Source: CAYUNE01 sp964446115 | Lineage (GTDB): Bacteria > Desulfobacterota > Desulfobulbia > Desulfobulbales > Desulfobulbaceae | Direction: 5' to 3' | Length of the DNA stretch: 64,000 nt | Assembly: GCA_964446115.1 (NCBI GenBank) | Contig: CAYUNE010000012.1 | Location: 1-64,000 of the forward strand | Part shown: piece after piece, positions 1 through 11,605 of the stretch | Position numbering within the stretch: position 1 is the first letter of the stretch | Layout of the letters: each line of letters opens with the position of its first letter | Notes under the pieces: generated by a model | What the model was told of the DNA's origin: nothing | The model's database searches: none | What the model saw: only the letters and a program-made list of their open reading frames with translations | Position numbers and translations under genes: made by a program

Positions 1-147
1 CTTGCCGCTGCCCCATTCACCGAAGACACCGATGACCAGGGAGCGGTCCATGTGACGGGTTTCCGGGTCGAAGTGGCGCCTGATGCGACGCTCCAGCCGG
101 TCAATCAGCCGGTCGCGGCCAAGATCGTAAGGTTGTTCACCGGACAT
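1..147 (-). CDS. KAP-family P-loop NTPase, N-terminal fragment
   Basis: The gene starts with ATG at 147 and runs off the left edge, so only 49 residues are visible. They end in the Walker A-like motif GEWGSGK. A leader of roughly 40 residues followed by GxWGSGK is typical of KAP NTPases, a family of predicted membrane-associated ATPases often found in defence or transport contexts. It lies 59 nt downstream of the ATP-grasp gene on the same strand, so the two may be co-transcribed. The rest of the protein, including any membrane segments, lies outside the window; the family call rests on one motif and is moderate. Confidence 0.6.
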   Translation of the reverse strand, partial: MSGEQPYDLGRDRLIDRLERRIRRHFDPETRHMDRSLVIGVFGEWGSGK

Positions 148-206
148 GACTGTCTCCAAAAATTGCGCCTCGAGCCGCCGGAAACGGCCTGAGGAGTAGG
201 GAATCG

Positions 207-962
207 TTAGGATGGCCCCGGGTCTGCCAGGAGTTGTTGTTCGATTTCCCGGATCCGTTCGGCGTAGCGGCGGGGACTGATGCGGGCGCCGCGCAGACCG
301 CCGCGCAGGTTGACCTCGGAAAGATAGCTGGTGCCCGAACCGGTGACCAGCAGATCCACATGGCCGTAAGGGAAATCCGCACGTTCGAGAACGCGGCGGC
401 ACAGATCCCGTTGCGGCGAGGTGAGATGCCGGACCATGCTGGAGCCGCCGCAGTGAAGGTTGTGACGGAAGTTGTCGGGATTGTATCGCTGGTAGGCCTC
501 GGTATACTCACCCAGGCGGATGATCCTCACATCGCGGCAGTCTTCCAGCAGCGGCTGGATAACAAAGGGAAAGGCCAGGACCTGCAGGGAGGCCTGGGTA
601 TAGACATCCTCGATGGAGGAGAAGAGCAGGATTCCCCTGCCGCCGTTGGCGCGATCCAGCTTGCAGACAACCGGGCCGGGATACCGGCATCCATATTCGC
701 CGATTGCGGCCATGATATCGTGGATGGTGTAAATGGGCATGGTGCCGGGCACCATGAAGCTGCCGAGGATACGGGCCTGAAAGACCTTGGAGCGGCTCAG
801 CAGCTGGGAACGGGCCGAGGGTATCATCCGTATCCGCCGGGCCGCCAGGTCCAGCAGCAGATGCTCCTCGCCCCGCCGCAACCGCAAGCGGCCGACAATG
901 ACATCCTCCGGCCCCAGTTGTTCATACCGGTCGATCAGGGTTGCATGATCCCGGATTATCAT
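207..962 (-). CDS. ATP-grasp domain protein (RimK/glutathione synthetase-like)
   Basis: A 251-residue protein with ATP-grasp features: a central ATP-binding lysine segment with a glycine-rich loop (CKLDRANGGRGI, about residues 100-111) and a C-terminal metal-binding segment (SEVNLRGGLRG). Such enzymes form amide or ester bonds through an acyl-phosphate intermediate; the substrate cannot be read from the sequence. It has no signal peptide and is probably cytoplasmic. The KAP NTPase gene follows on the same strand. Upstream, 963-1122 holds a copy of the dispersed repeat described below rather than another gene. Confidence 0.75.
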   Translation of the reverse strand: MIIRDHATLIDRYEQLGPEDVIVGRLRLRRGEEHLLLDLAARRIRMIPSARSQLLSRSKVFQARILGSFMVPGTMPIYTIHDIMAAIGEYGCRYPGPVVCKLDRANGGRGILLFSSIEDVYTQASLQVLAFPFVIQPLLEDCRDVRIIRLGEYTEAYQRYNPDNFRHNLHCGGSSMVRHLTSPQRDLCRRVLERADFPYGHVDLLVTGSGTSYLSEVNLRGGLRGARISPRRYAERIREIEQQLLADPGPS

Positions 963-989
963 GATCGCTCCTTACCTTTTTTCGTCGTT

Positions 990-1072
990 GGTCACAGATG
1001 CTGCAGATTTGCTTGAATCTCTCCCGCTCTCTCTATCCCCGCTGTGCGGCCGGGAGGCACATGATCCCGGCG
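990..1072 (+). repeat. Dispersed ~103-nt repeat, copy A (degraded)
   Basis: The left 23 nt, GGTCACAG-A-TGCTGCAGATTTGC, match copy C at 8495 at 21 of 23 positions, and the match continues upstream (CGTCGTT here, CGTCATT in copy C). A second block at 1041-1056 matches the CTATGCGGGCGGGAG block of copies B and C at 14 of 16 positions. The right terminus is not recognisable, so this copy looks decayed. It sits between the ATP-grasp and acylphosphatase genes. Confidence 0.65.
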
Positions 1073-1122
1073 GAGGGCAACTCCTGGATGAGATACGTTT
1101 TCCCGTATGAGTCCCGCGTTTT

Positions 1123-3701
<2,579 letters not shown>

Positions 3702-3731
3702 TCAAATTTTCCACCTTATCAGGATTTGATT

Positions 3732-3760
3732 TTGAAGTCGAACAGCTTTTTTGCTATCAT
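3732..3760 (+). promoter_or_regulatory. Sigma-70-type promoter upstream of galE
   Basis: A -35 box TTGAAG (3732-3737) and a -10 box TATCAT (3755-3760) are separated by 17 nt. Transcription would begin near 3767 and give a leader of about 140 nt before galE. The 281 bases between the tautomerase and galE hold no convincing gene. Confidence 0.55.
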
Positions 3761-3906
3761 GGGGTATCTTTGCCGCCCTCCCCTATGGTGCCGGCAACTG
3801 TTTCAACAAAGAACAGATATGCGACACACAACCGGCTTGCAGCCCATGTGAGTGATTACCACCGACAACGGTCTCCCCCTCTTCCCTTTCCTTGGAGAAC
3901 AACAGT

Positions 3907-4920
3907 ATGCACATCATCGTCACCGGCGGCGCCGGTTATATCGGCAGCCACACCTGTCTGGAACTGCTGAACGCAGGACATGAGGTCACGGTTATCGACA
4001 ATCTGAGCAATTCCAGCCGACAATCCCTGAGCAGGGTGCGGCAACTCACCGGCAGGGAACTGAACTTCCACGAAATCGACCTGCTTGATGAAAAGGGCGT
4101 TGACCGCATCTTCGCCTCCTGCAACAATATCGATGCGGTCATCCACTTCGCCGGGCTCAAGGCGGTGGGCGAATCCGTCGAAAAACCACTTGATTACTAC
4201 CATAACAACATCACCGGGACCCTGCATCTCTGCCGCAGCATGACCAGGCACGGGGTGAAAAACATCGTCTTCAGTTCCTCGGCAACGGTTTACGGCGATC
4301 CGGCCACAGTCCCCATCCGCGAAGATTTTCCACTCTCCTGCACCAACCCCTACGGCCGCACCAAGCTGATGATCGAGGAGATTCTGCGGGACCTGCACAC
4401 CGCGGATTCCGGCTGGAACGTGGCGTTGCTGCGCTACTTCAACCCGGTGGGAGCCCATGCCAGCGGCCGCATCGGTGAAGATCCCAACGGCATTCCCAAC
4501 AATCTCGCCCCCTACATCTCCCAGGTGGCGGCCGGTAAACTGGCGGAACTTTCGGTCTACGGTGACGACTATCCCACCAGGGACGGCACCGGGGTGCGCG
4601 ACTATATCCATGTGGTGGACCTGGCCCTGGGCCACCTCTGCGCCCTGGACAGGCTCACCGACAATCCCGGCGTGGTGACCTACAACCTGGGAACGGGCAG
4701 AGGATACAGCGTCCTGGAAATGGTGCGGGCCTTTGAAAAGGCCTGCGGCCGCAAAATCCCTTACAGGATCGCGCCCAGGCGGCCGGGTGATATCGCCAGC
4801 TGCTATGCGGATCCGAGCCTGGCCGAACAGGAACTCGGCTGGCGGGCCCAAAGGGGAATCGACGAGATGTGCGCAGACACCTGGCGCTGGCAGTCGAACA
4901 ATCCCGACGGCTACCGCTAG
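3907..4920 (+). CDS. galE: UDP-glucose 4-epimerase
   Basis: The frame is open from a TTG at 3892, but the ATG at 3907 is preferred: GGAG lies about 9 nt upstream and the protein then begins [15 protein letters not shown], placing the NAD-binding GxxGxxG at residues 7-13. The 337-residue length is normal for GalE. The catalytic SSATVYG segment and the YxxxK pair in NPYGRTK are present. The enzyme interconverts UDP-glucose and UDP-galactose for surface polysaccharides. It is a short-chain dehydrogenase/reductase of the extended class. Confidence 0.96.
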   Translation: MHIIVTGGAGYIGSHTCLELLNAGHEVTVIDNLSNSSRQSLSRVRQLTGRELNFHEIDLLDEKGVDRIFASCNNIDAVIHFAGLKAVGESVEKPLDYYHNNITGTLHLCRSMTRHGVKNIVFSSSATVYGDPATVPIREDFPLSCTNPYGRTKLMIEEILRDLHTADSGWNVALLRYFNPVGAHASGRIGEDPNGIPNNLAPYISQVAAGKLAELSVYGDDYPTRDGTGVRDYIHVVDLALGHLCALDRLTDNPGVVTYNLGTGRGYSVLEMVRAFEKACGRKIPYRIAPRRPGDIASCYADPSLAEQELGWRAQRGIDEMCADTWRWQSNNPDGYR

Positions 4921-5009
4921 CCTGCCCTTTGCCGCCCCGGTCGGCGCCTGCCCCATTCCCTTGCCCCCTTCGGATTGCACTTCCCGGCAAAGTTGGGTAT
5001 CCTCCGGCC

Positions 5010-6782
5010 ATGATTACTGCGGCAGATGAATATGACGAGGCCACGCTTTCCCGCCTGCGGACACTCCACGACTTTCTGAGCGCTCTGCTTGTCGCCCGTC
5101 GCGCCCTCTCCGGCCGCGAGCACGAGGAGCAGAGCCTGGTTTACGCTGTGGCCCTGCTGCGCAACGCCCTGGCGCGGCTGCAGAGGCAGGGAGCGCCCCC
5201 GCCCCTGCAGGTGGCGGTGATCGGCCCCACCCAGGTGGGCAAGAGCACCCTGGTCAACCTCCTCATCGGCTCGGCCCATGCCCAGGTGAGCTGTCTTGCC
5301 GGTTTTACCCGCCGGCTGCAGGGGTTCTGCAACCGGGAGATCAGCGATGACCTGCTTGCCCATGTGGGGAAACTTTTTCCGGAGCTGCGGCGGCTGCCGC
5401 CCCGGCAACTGCAGGAAGCCGGAGCCGACAACTACTCCCTCGTCCAGGTGGAGGGCAGCGGTTTCTTCACTCCCCTGCCCTGCATTGTCTGGGACAGCCC
5501 GGATTTCGATTCCACCTCCTCGTCCTCCTACCGCTCCCTGGTGCCGGTCCTCGCCGCTACCGCCGATCTGATCATCCTGGTCGTCAGCCGTGAAAAGTAC
5601 GCCGATCTCTCGGTGCTCCACACCCTCCGGCTGCTCGCCACGGTGGACAAACCGCTCCTCATCTGTATCAACAAGGTGGATGCCGCAAACGGAGATACCC
5701 TGGCAACCCTGGTGAAAAAGAAATGGCAGGAGGAAAAAATCGTTTTCCAGGCGGTCACCACCCTGACCCATGAGAAGGACAGCGATCCGGCCACCCTGCT
5801 CTCCACCCCGGCCGGGTCGGCCTGCCGCCGTCGCTGCGCCGAAGTAGTCGCCGCCCTGCAGCCCGGTATCGGCATGTCGTCGCTGAAAGGGTTTCTACGC
5901 GGCAACTGGACCGGCTGGACCGGGGAACTGCGGCGGGAACACGCCGCTGCCGAAGCCTGGCGACAAAAGGTGCAGGCCCTGATACTCCGGGCCGAGGAGA
6001 TTTACCGGCGCGACTATCTCCGCAACCCCCGCTACCGGGACACCCTGCAACGCATGGTGGCCAAATTGCTCGAACTGCTTGAAATTCCCGGCGCCGCCGC
6101 CCTGCTTGTCACCACCCGGCGGCTCCTCACCTGGCCGGCGCGCACCCTGCTGGGCCTGGCCCGCGGCGCCAAAGCATCGGCAAAGAAACAGCCGGACCGG
6201 GAAGCAGAGATCCTTGACGATGGTATCGGTTTTCTGCTGCTGGAGCTGCAGCGCTATGCCGGAGAACGGGCCGTCGGCAACGGCGAGGGGTCCCACTGGT
6301 GGCGGCAGGTCTGGCAGGCGCTGCAGGAAAGAGATGAGGAACTTGGACGGCAACGGCAAAAGATGACGGCGACCTACCGCAGCACCTTCGAGCCGGAGAT
6401 CGACAGGGCTGCAAAGGGGCTGTATCGTCACCTGCAGGAGCATCCCGGAACCCTGAACAGCCTGAGGGCTGCCCGTTTTTCAGCGGATGCCGCTGCCGTG
6501 GCCCTGGCGATCAAGACCGGCGGTCTCGGCCCCACCGACCTGCTGCTGGCCCCTGCCCTGCTCTCCTTTACCTCGCTGCTGGCCGAAAGTTCGGTGGGCC
6601 GCTACATGAAGCGGGTGGAACAGTCTCTGAAGGAGCGGCAGCTGATTTTACTGCGGCAGCTGCTCTGGAAGCCGCTGGAGGAAAAACTGCTGGGTCTGCC
6701 GCCGGCGGGCACCGGGGAAAAATGTCTGGGTCTTTCCGCCCGGCAACTGGCGGAGGCGGAAGAGGCTCTTACACTTTTATGA
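5010..6782 (+). CDS. Dynamin-like large GTPase with atypical G3 motif (first of a pair)
   Basis: The frame is open further upstream, but ATG 5010 (MITAADEYDE) gives a normal start after galE; the 590-residue length follows from it. G1 is GPTQVGKST (72-80) and G4 is NKVD (221-224). The expected G3 DxxG is replaced by DSPD (162-165), followed by FDST. The C-terminal half is helical and charged, with a hydrophobic stretch near 535-570 that could contact membrane. It resembles large GTPases of the dynamin/YfjP kind in build; the cellular role is unknown. A second GTPase with the same DxPDxDST signature lies 1.9 kb downstream. Confidence 0.75.
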   Translation: MITAADEYDEATLSRLRTLHDFLSALLVARRALSGREHEEQSLVYAVALLRNALARLQRQGAPPPLQVAVIGPTQVGKSTLVNLLIGSAHAQVSCLAGFTRRLQGFCNREISDDLLAHVGKLFPELRRLPPRQLQEAGADNYSLVQVEGSGFFTPLPCIVWDSPDFDSTSSSSYRSLVPVLAATADLIILVVSREKYADLSVLHTLRLLATVDKPLLICINKVDAANGDTLATLVKKKWQEEKIVFQAVTTLTHEKDSDPATLLSTPAGSACRRRCAEVVAALQPGIGMSSLKGFLRGNWTGWTGELRREHAAAEAWRQKVQALILRAEEIYRRDYLRNPRYRDTLQRMVAKLLELLEIPGAAALLVTTRRLLTWPARTLLGLARGAKASAKKQPDREAEILDDGIGFLLLELQRYAGERAVGNGEGSHWWRQVWQALQERDEELGRQRQKMTATYRSTFEPEIDRAAKGLYRHLQEHPGTLNSLRAARFSADAAAVALAIKTGGLGPTDLLLAPALLSFTSLLAESSVGRYMKRVEQSLKERQLILLRQLLWKPLEEKLLGLPPAGTGEKCLGLSARQLAEAEEALTLL

Positions 6783-6795
6783 CTGCAAGTCCCGT

Positions 6796-6898
6796 GGTAA
6801 TCGATCACAGGCGCCGCATCTCCACACGCTCTCTGCCGCCCGCATAGTGGGGCTACAGCTGCCGGGAAAGAGTGTGCTCATCTGCAGCACCTGTGATC
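6796..6898 (-). repeat. Dispersed 103-nt repeat, copy B
   Basis: Read on the minus strand, this copy aligns without gaps to copy C (8495-8597) at about 82 of 103 positions, counted by hand. Its ends are inverted repeats: GATCACAGGTGC at the left (6898-6887) and GCGCCTGTGATC near the right, matching at 11 of 12 positions. It lies between the first GTPase gene and the 3' end of the cache-HAMP gene, and is inverted relative to copy C. Confidence 0.8.
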
Positions 6899-6937
6899 TG
6901 CCGCGGGGTTACGACCCGAGGCGGCTCGGGTGGCGTT

Positions 6938-8143
6938 CTAGCGCCGCGCGGCCATGCGTTTCTGCAGGCGGGCCAGGGAGATCTTGATACTCATGCGCAT
7001 GCGCTCGATGGACTTGGCCAGGGACTCGATCTCATCGCCGGTTTTGATCTCGATGGTACCGTCCAGATCGCCGCGGCTGACGTTATCCGCCATTTCCGTC
7101 AGGTAGATGATCGGTTCGGTGATGGCCTTGCCCAGAATCCGGCCGATAACCAGGGCGATCACCAGGGCGATCACCGCCAGGCCGAGAAACATGTTACGGA
7201 ACTTGATCACCGGGGCCAGGACCGCCTTCCTGGGCCTGGTGGTGATCACCTTCCAGCTGGTGGCGGTCTGACCGGCGGGAATCACCGTGGCAAACCCGTA
7301 AAGGTCGGTTCCGTGCTCCAGAGTGCCCTCCTTGCCGGAAAGCATGGCGTTGGCCTTATCCGCCGGCAAATCCCTGAGCAGCGATATACCGGTCTTCAGG
7401 TCGCGTCCCCACAGCTTGGACTCGTCGGGATGGGCCACATAAAAGCCCTTGGCATCCACCATGAAGTTGGTGCTGCCCTGGGCCCTGGTCTTGATGAGCG
7501 ACAGAAAACGCTCGGCAAAGATATTGGTGATCACCACTCCGGCCCGGGTGCCGTTGGGATAGAACACCGGGGTGGCATACCGGATAACCGGCTTGTGGGG
7601 CACCTCGATCTTGCCGTGCTCCATGTTGAGATCCAGGGGCGAGACCATGAGGCCGCCGATATTGAGCTTCATGGTGTCGTCGAAGTAATAGCGCCCGGAC
7701 TTGTTCTGCAGCTTCTCCCGGGGTATGGGACGGGGATGATGGCCATCGGAATCGACCCGCACCACCTCCTTGCCGGTTTCATCAAGATAACGCACCTGGT
7801 AATAGATGCCCTTTTCCTGGGAAAATGCCATGAACTCCCGCTCCAGCTCCCGGCGGGCGGCGTCCACATCCATGGTTTCGGCATTGCGGCGCGCCTTGAG
7901 CAGTTTCTTCATGGGTGCGGCCTTGCTGAGAAAGAGAACATCGTCCTCCACCCCTTCCAGAAAGGAGCTGACAGCATCCGCCTGGGCCTTGGCCTTACCC
8001 AGTTCGCCTTCCAGGGCGGTCCTGGTGAGTGCCGTACTGGTGGTCTTGTAGCTGTAGATGCCCACCACCAGCAGGGGAATAATCACCACAACGACAAAGG
8101 CACTGATCAACTTGGACTGAATGTGTGAAAACAAAGAACCCAT
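6938..8143 (-). CDS. Membrane sensor with extracytoplasmic cache domain and HAMP, no output domain
   Basis: A 401-residue protein with a strong ribosome site (AAGGAGAG before the ATG). The first membrane helix is at about residues 11-31, an extracytoplasmic double-cache-like region covers about 35-305, a second helix lies at about 312-335, and a HAMP domain (ITEPIIYLTEMADNVSRGD) follows. The protein ends about 20 residues after HAMP, where a chemoreceptor, kinase or cyclase would normally continue. It may signal through a partner, or it may be a truncated receptor. It is on the strand opposite to both neighbouring GTPase genes. Confidence 0.82.
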   Translation of the reverse strand: MGSLFSHIQSKLISAFVVVVIIPLLVVGIYSYKTTSTALTRTALEGELGKAKAQADAVSSFLEGVEDDVLFLSKAAPMKKLLKARRNAETMDVDAARRELEREFMAFSQEKGIYYQVRYLDETGKEVVRVDSDGHHPRPIPREKLQNKSGRYYFDDTMKLNIGGLMVSPLDLNMEHGKIEVPHKPVIRYATPVFYPNGTRAGVVITNIFAERFLSLIKTRAQGSTNFMVDAKGFYVAHPDESKLWGRDLKTGISLLRDLPADKANAMLSGKEGTLEHGTDLYGFATVIPAGQTATSWKVITTRPRKAVLAPVIKFRNMFLGLAVIALVIALVIGRILGKAITEPIIYLTEMADNVSRGDLDGTIEIKTGDEIESLAKSIERMRMSIKISLARLQKRMAARR

Positions 8144-8176
8144 TTTTTCTCTCCTTGACTTTTTGTATATGAAAAT

Positions 8177-8205
8177 CCGGCCGCTGTGGATACCCGGGCG
8201 GCCGG
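8177..8205. repeat. Inverted repeat upstream of the cache-HAMP gene
   Basis: The 8-nt arms CCGGCCGC (8177-8184) and GCGGCCGG (8198-8205) flank a 13-nt spacer. It lies 34 nt upstream of the cache-HAMP start codon and could be an operator or a structure in that gene's leader. No function is shown. Confidence 0.4.
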
Positions 8206-8494
8206 ACCGCGTTTCTCTCTTATAAAAAGTGTATCATGCAATCTTGCCCAGGCGGCAGGAGATTTTTTTCCACCACCTCCTTTTCCCGGACAAAACAGGA
8301 TCCGCCACCGACCCGCCGGGGAGCGCATCGGAAGGCTCCCGCTATTTTCTCCCCTGATTCCATATCGTTATTCAACCTGTTCCCACCCGTTGACCCGGAC
8401 GGCTCCGGCAAAGGGCTTAAGGCCGTGGACGACTTTTTTTGAAACCGATCAGAAGGTATGCAACCCCGTGGTGTATTTACTTCCAAACGTCATT
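8206..8494. other. Gene-free stretch between divergent genes
   Basis: Part of the 588-base gap between the cache-HAMP gene (minus) and the second GTPase gene (plus). I see no convincing coding frame. Short stop-free frames here lack ribosome sites and family features. Copy C of the repeat fills the next 103 nt, and about 130 nt of AT-richer DNA then leads to the GTPase start. Confidence 0.5.
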
Positions 8495-8597
8495 GATCAC
8501 AGCTGCTGCAGATTTGCCCGCCCTCTCCCTGCAGTGATATCCCTGCTATGCGGGCGGGAGAGAGCGCGTGAAGATGCGGTTCCGGTGATCGGTTACC
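8495..8597 (+). repeat. Dispersed 103-nt repeat, copy C
   Basis: The left end GATCACAG (8495-8502) is inverted at the right as CGGTGATC (8583-8590), a 7 of 8 match. Inside, GCCCGCC near the left and GGGCGGG near the right allow an internal hairpin. It is the best preserved copy together with B, and the two are in opposite orientations around the cache-HAMP gene. Confidence 0.8.
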
Positions 8598-8731
8598 CTT
8601 TTTTTCAGTGACATTCACCTTTCACATTGAGTATGTTTCCATGATCGGATCATCCCCTTGACAGGCGATGGCAAAATCTCGTAACATATTGCATTACCGT
8701 TTATTTTCCCCTTGACTTCACATCCCGCATC

Positions 8732-10390
8732 ATGGACCTGAGCCCCACCGCTTCCCTGACCCCGCAGCTTGACGCCCTCCGCGACTGGGCCGGCAAGGCC
8801 CGCGAAGACGGCTGGATAAGCGCCGAACATGCCGCCCGGCCCGGAGAGGTGACGAGCCGTCACGGCAGTGATCTCTTCGCCGATGGACAGCGGCCGCTCA
8901 TCGTCGCCTTTTTCGGCGGCACCGGGGTGGGCAAGAGCAGCCTCATCAACCGGCTTGCCGGCAAACCCATTGCCCGGGTGGGCGTGGAAAGGCCCACCTC
9001 CCACGGGGTTACCCTCTATCTGCATGAACAGTATCGGCCGGATCTGCTCAGATCTGAACTGCCGGTTGAAAAAACCCGTATCATCACCCACGACCGCAGC
9101 CGACACCACCTGGTTGCCTGGCTCGATCTGCCGGATATCGACTCCACCGCCGAGGAAAACCGCCGGCTGGTCGAACGCTGGCTCCCCTGTATCGACTGGC
9201 TTGTCTACGTGGTGAGCCCCGAGCGGTACCGGGACGAGGCGGGCTGGCGCTACCTGCTTGATCGCGGCCGTCGCCATGCCTGGATCTTTGTTATGAACCA
9301 CTGGGACCGGGGGCGGGACGAACAGCTGGAGGATTTCCGCAGCCGGTTGCAGGCCGCCGGTTTCGCCAACCCCCACATCCTGCGGACCAGTTGCGCACCA
9401 GCCGGCGGAAAAGATGATTTCGACCAGCTCCAGCGCCTTATCAACGGCGCCATCAAGGAATACGGCCTGCAACTCCTCCAGGAACTGGGTATCCAGGCCC
9501 GTTTTGACGACCTGCTCGCCTGGATTGCCGACTGCCGTCAGACCATGGGCGGGACGGAACGCTGGGACGAGGTTCATCGGGAGGTCGAGACTCTGCTCGC
9601 CGCCGGGATGGAAAAACTCAGCGCCCGGCTGCAGGCCGATATCCGGCGGGCCATCCCGGAGACACCATCGGATCCGTTGCCGACTTCCATAATCCGCGGC
9701 TTCGGCAAGGGCATCCGGCAACGCGAGGATGTCGCCGCCGTTGCCGTGGACGTGGATGATCTTGTCGGCACCGCTGTAGGGAGCCGCCTGCGGAACCTGG
9801 AAAGTGGCGTTGTCAACCTGATACAAAAGCGGCATCTGCCCACGCAACCACTGCGCCGTGCACTTACCCGGCAAAGAGAAGAAGGGGAAGATCCCGTCGC
9901 AATTATCCGCACCGCCCTGGAGGATGAAATGGCAACGGCCATGCAGCGGCCCGGCACACCGCTGCGCCGCCTGGGCGTGAAAATCACCGGCATGCTTGCC
10001 TGGGTTCTGCCCCTGGCCGCAGCGCTGTATGTCGTCTATCGGACCCTGGCCGGATACCAGGCCGCCATCCGGGGCCGGGCAGAATTTTTCGGGGTAAACT
10101 TCGTCATCCACTCCCTGCTGCTCATCCTCCTGGCCTGGTTCATTCCCCGGCTCGTCCATCTCCGGCTGCGGCCGGACCCCGGGAGCACGGCACGCCGGGG
10201 ACTCATGGAAGGCAGCGTGGTTGCCGGGCGCCGACTCCGCCGCTTCTATGGGCGTGTCCTCGACACGGTTACAGCAGAGTGCAACCGGCATGAAAAGAGA
10301 CTGGCGGAAATCGAACGGGATATCCGCGCCGTGAAACGGTCGGCCCTGGAATATCCCGAAAACTTTATCGCCCCACCCGGTAAGGAGTAA
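8732..10390 (+). CDS. Membrane-anchored dynamin-like GTPase with atypical G3 motif (second of a pair)
   Basis: A 552-residue protein. G1 is GGTGVGKSS (62-70), a threonine-containing PTSHGVT follows (88-94, possible G2), G3 is DLPD (132-135) followed by IDST, and G4 is NHWD (189-192). Two hydrophobic segments near 415-440 and 450-475 look like a membrane hairpin, so the GTPase domain should face the cytoplasm. The DxPDxDST block is shared with the GTPase at 5010-6782, suggesting an old paralogous or heterodimeric pair. The next gene, an AI-2E family permease, starts 5 nt after the stop, so the two are probably one operon. Confidence 0.78.
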   Translation: MDLSPTASLTPQLDALRDWAGKAREDGWISAEHAARPGEVTSRHGSDLFADGQRPLIVAFFGGTGVGKSSLINRLAGKPIARVGVERPTSHGVTLYLHEQYRPDLLRSELPVEKTRIITHDRSRHHLVAWLDLPDIDSTAEENRRLVERWLPCIDWLVYVVSPERYRDEAGWRYLLDRGRRHAWIFVMNHWDRGRDEQLEDFRSRLQAAGFANPHILRTSCAPAGGKDDFDQLQRLINGAIKEYGLQLLQELGIQARFDDLLAWIADCRQTMGGTERWDEVHREVETLLAAGMEKLSARLQADIRRAIPETPSDPLPTSIIRGFGKGIRQREDVAAVAVDVDDLVGTAVGSRLRNLESGVVNLIQKRHLPTQPLRRALTRQREEGEDPVAIIRTALEDEMATAMQRPGTPLRRLGVKITGMLAWVLPLAAALYVVYRTLAGYQAAIRGRAEFFGVNFVIHSLLLILLAWFIPRLVHLRLRPDPGSTARRGLMEGSVVAGRRLRRFYGRVLDTVTAECNRHEKRLAEIERDIRAVKRSALEYPENFIAPPGKE

Positions 10391-10395
10391 AAAAT

Positions 10396-11520
10396 ATGCA
10401 GCAGGAGAAACCGCGAGCCGTTATCGGTAAACGGGGAACGACTCTGGTAAATACGGCCGCCTTCGTGGTGGTGATGGCCGGCATCAGTGCCGCAAAATCT
10501 TTGATCATTCCATTTCTGCTCGCCGGATTTCTCGCCATTATCTGCGCCCCTCCCCTCTTCTGGCTGCGGAAAAAGGGCGTGCCCACCGTTCCGGCGGTGC
10601 TGCTTCTGGTGCTGCTTATCATCGGCTTCGAGGCCGGGGTTGCCACCCTCATCGGTACCTCGGTGGCGGATTTCACCCACGAGCTGCCGGCACACCAGGA
10701 ACGCCTCAAAGAGGTGGTTGCCGCCTCCATCGACTGGCTGGAGGGCTATGGCATCCAGATCTCCAACCGCACCCTCATCGACCAGTTCGATCCCGGAAAG
10801 GTCATGGGGCTTTTCGCCAATACCTTAAACCGGCTCAGCGGCCTGCTCACCAACACCTTCATGATCCTGCTCACCTTTATCTTCATCCTGCTGGAGGCGG
10901 CCGGATTTCCACGTAAACTGCGGGCGATCATCGGCAAGCGCGACGCCTCGCTGGACCGCTACCAGGAGATCATGATCGGCATCAACCGTTATCTCGAGCT
11001 GAAGACCATGCTGAGCTTTGCCACCGGCCTGCTGATCTATCTCTTCCTGCTGGCCATGCAGATCGACTATCCGATCCTCTGGGCCCTGGTCGCCTTTCTC
11101 CTCAACTATGTCCCCACCATCGGTTCGATCATCGCCGCCGTGCCCGCCGTACTCTTCGCCCTCATCCAGTTCGGCGCCGTGCAGGCGGCTATCACCGCCG
11201 GCGGCTATGTGCTGGTGAATATGATGATCGGCAATGTCATCGAACCGCGGGTCCTGGGCACGGGAGTGGGTCTTTCCACCCTGGTGGTCTTCGTCTCCAT
11301 GACCTTCTGGGGCTGGATTCTGGGACCTGTGGGTATGCTGCTCTCCGTTCCCCTGACCATGACCCTGAAGATCGCCCTGTCGGGTAACGAGAGCACCCGC
11401 TGGATCGCCATTCTACTGGGTACCGACCGGGAGGCCGACAACGCCCTGGCCGCGGCCGAAAAGGGCAATGCCGCCTTTGTCGCCGCTGAAGGATCGAAAA
11501 GAGACGGGGGCCGGGGGTGA
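10396..11520 (+). CDS. AI-2E family transporter (PF01594-type permease)
   Basis: A 374-residue polytopic membrane protein. Hydrophobic helices lie at about 20-60, 70-92, 148-170, 205-225, 230-260 and 262-330, with the long extracytoplasmic-type loop between helices 3 and 4 that marks this family. The conserved region around FLLNYVPTIGSIIAAVP is present. Members are permeases or antiporters; export of autoinducer-2 is established only for some. A ribosome site (AAGGAG) overlaps the stop region of the GTPase gene. Confidence 0.88.
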   Translation: MQQEKPRAVIGKRGTTLVNTAAFVVVMAGISAAKSLIIPFLLAGFLAIICAPPLFWLRKKGVPTVPAVLLLVLLIIGFEAGVATLIGTSVADFTHELPAHQERLKEVVAASIDWLEGYGIQISNRTLIDQFDPGKVMGLFANTLNRLSGLLTNTFMILLTFIFILLEAAGFPRKLRAIIGKRDASLDRYQEIMIGINRYLELKTMLSFATGLLIYLFLLAMQIDYPILWALVAFLLNYVPTIGSIIAAVPAVLFALIQFGAVQAAITAGGYVLVNMMIGNVIEPRVLGTGVGLSTLVVFVSMTFWGWILGPVGMLLSVPLTMTLKIALSGNESTRWIAILLGTDREADNALAAAEKGNAAFVAAEGSKRDGGRG

Positions 11521-11605
11521 CGAAAGGAAACAGCTGCCGGTCAAACCTTCTAGCCGGGTACGGATATTCAGCCATGGAATGCACTGACCAGACGGAGTTT
11601 CGGAA

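Noticed and set aside
8615..10291. Long open frame opposite the second GTPase gene
   Set aside because: It lies antisense to the GTPase, is Gly/Ala/Pro-rich with no family motif, and arises from codon bias of a GC-rich gene.
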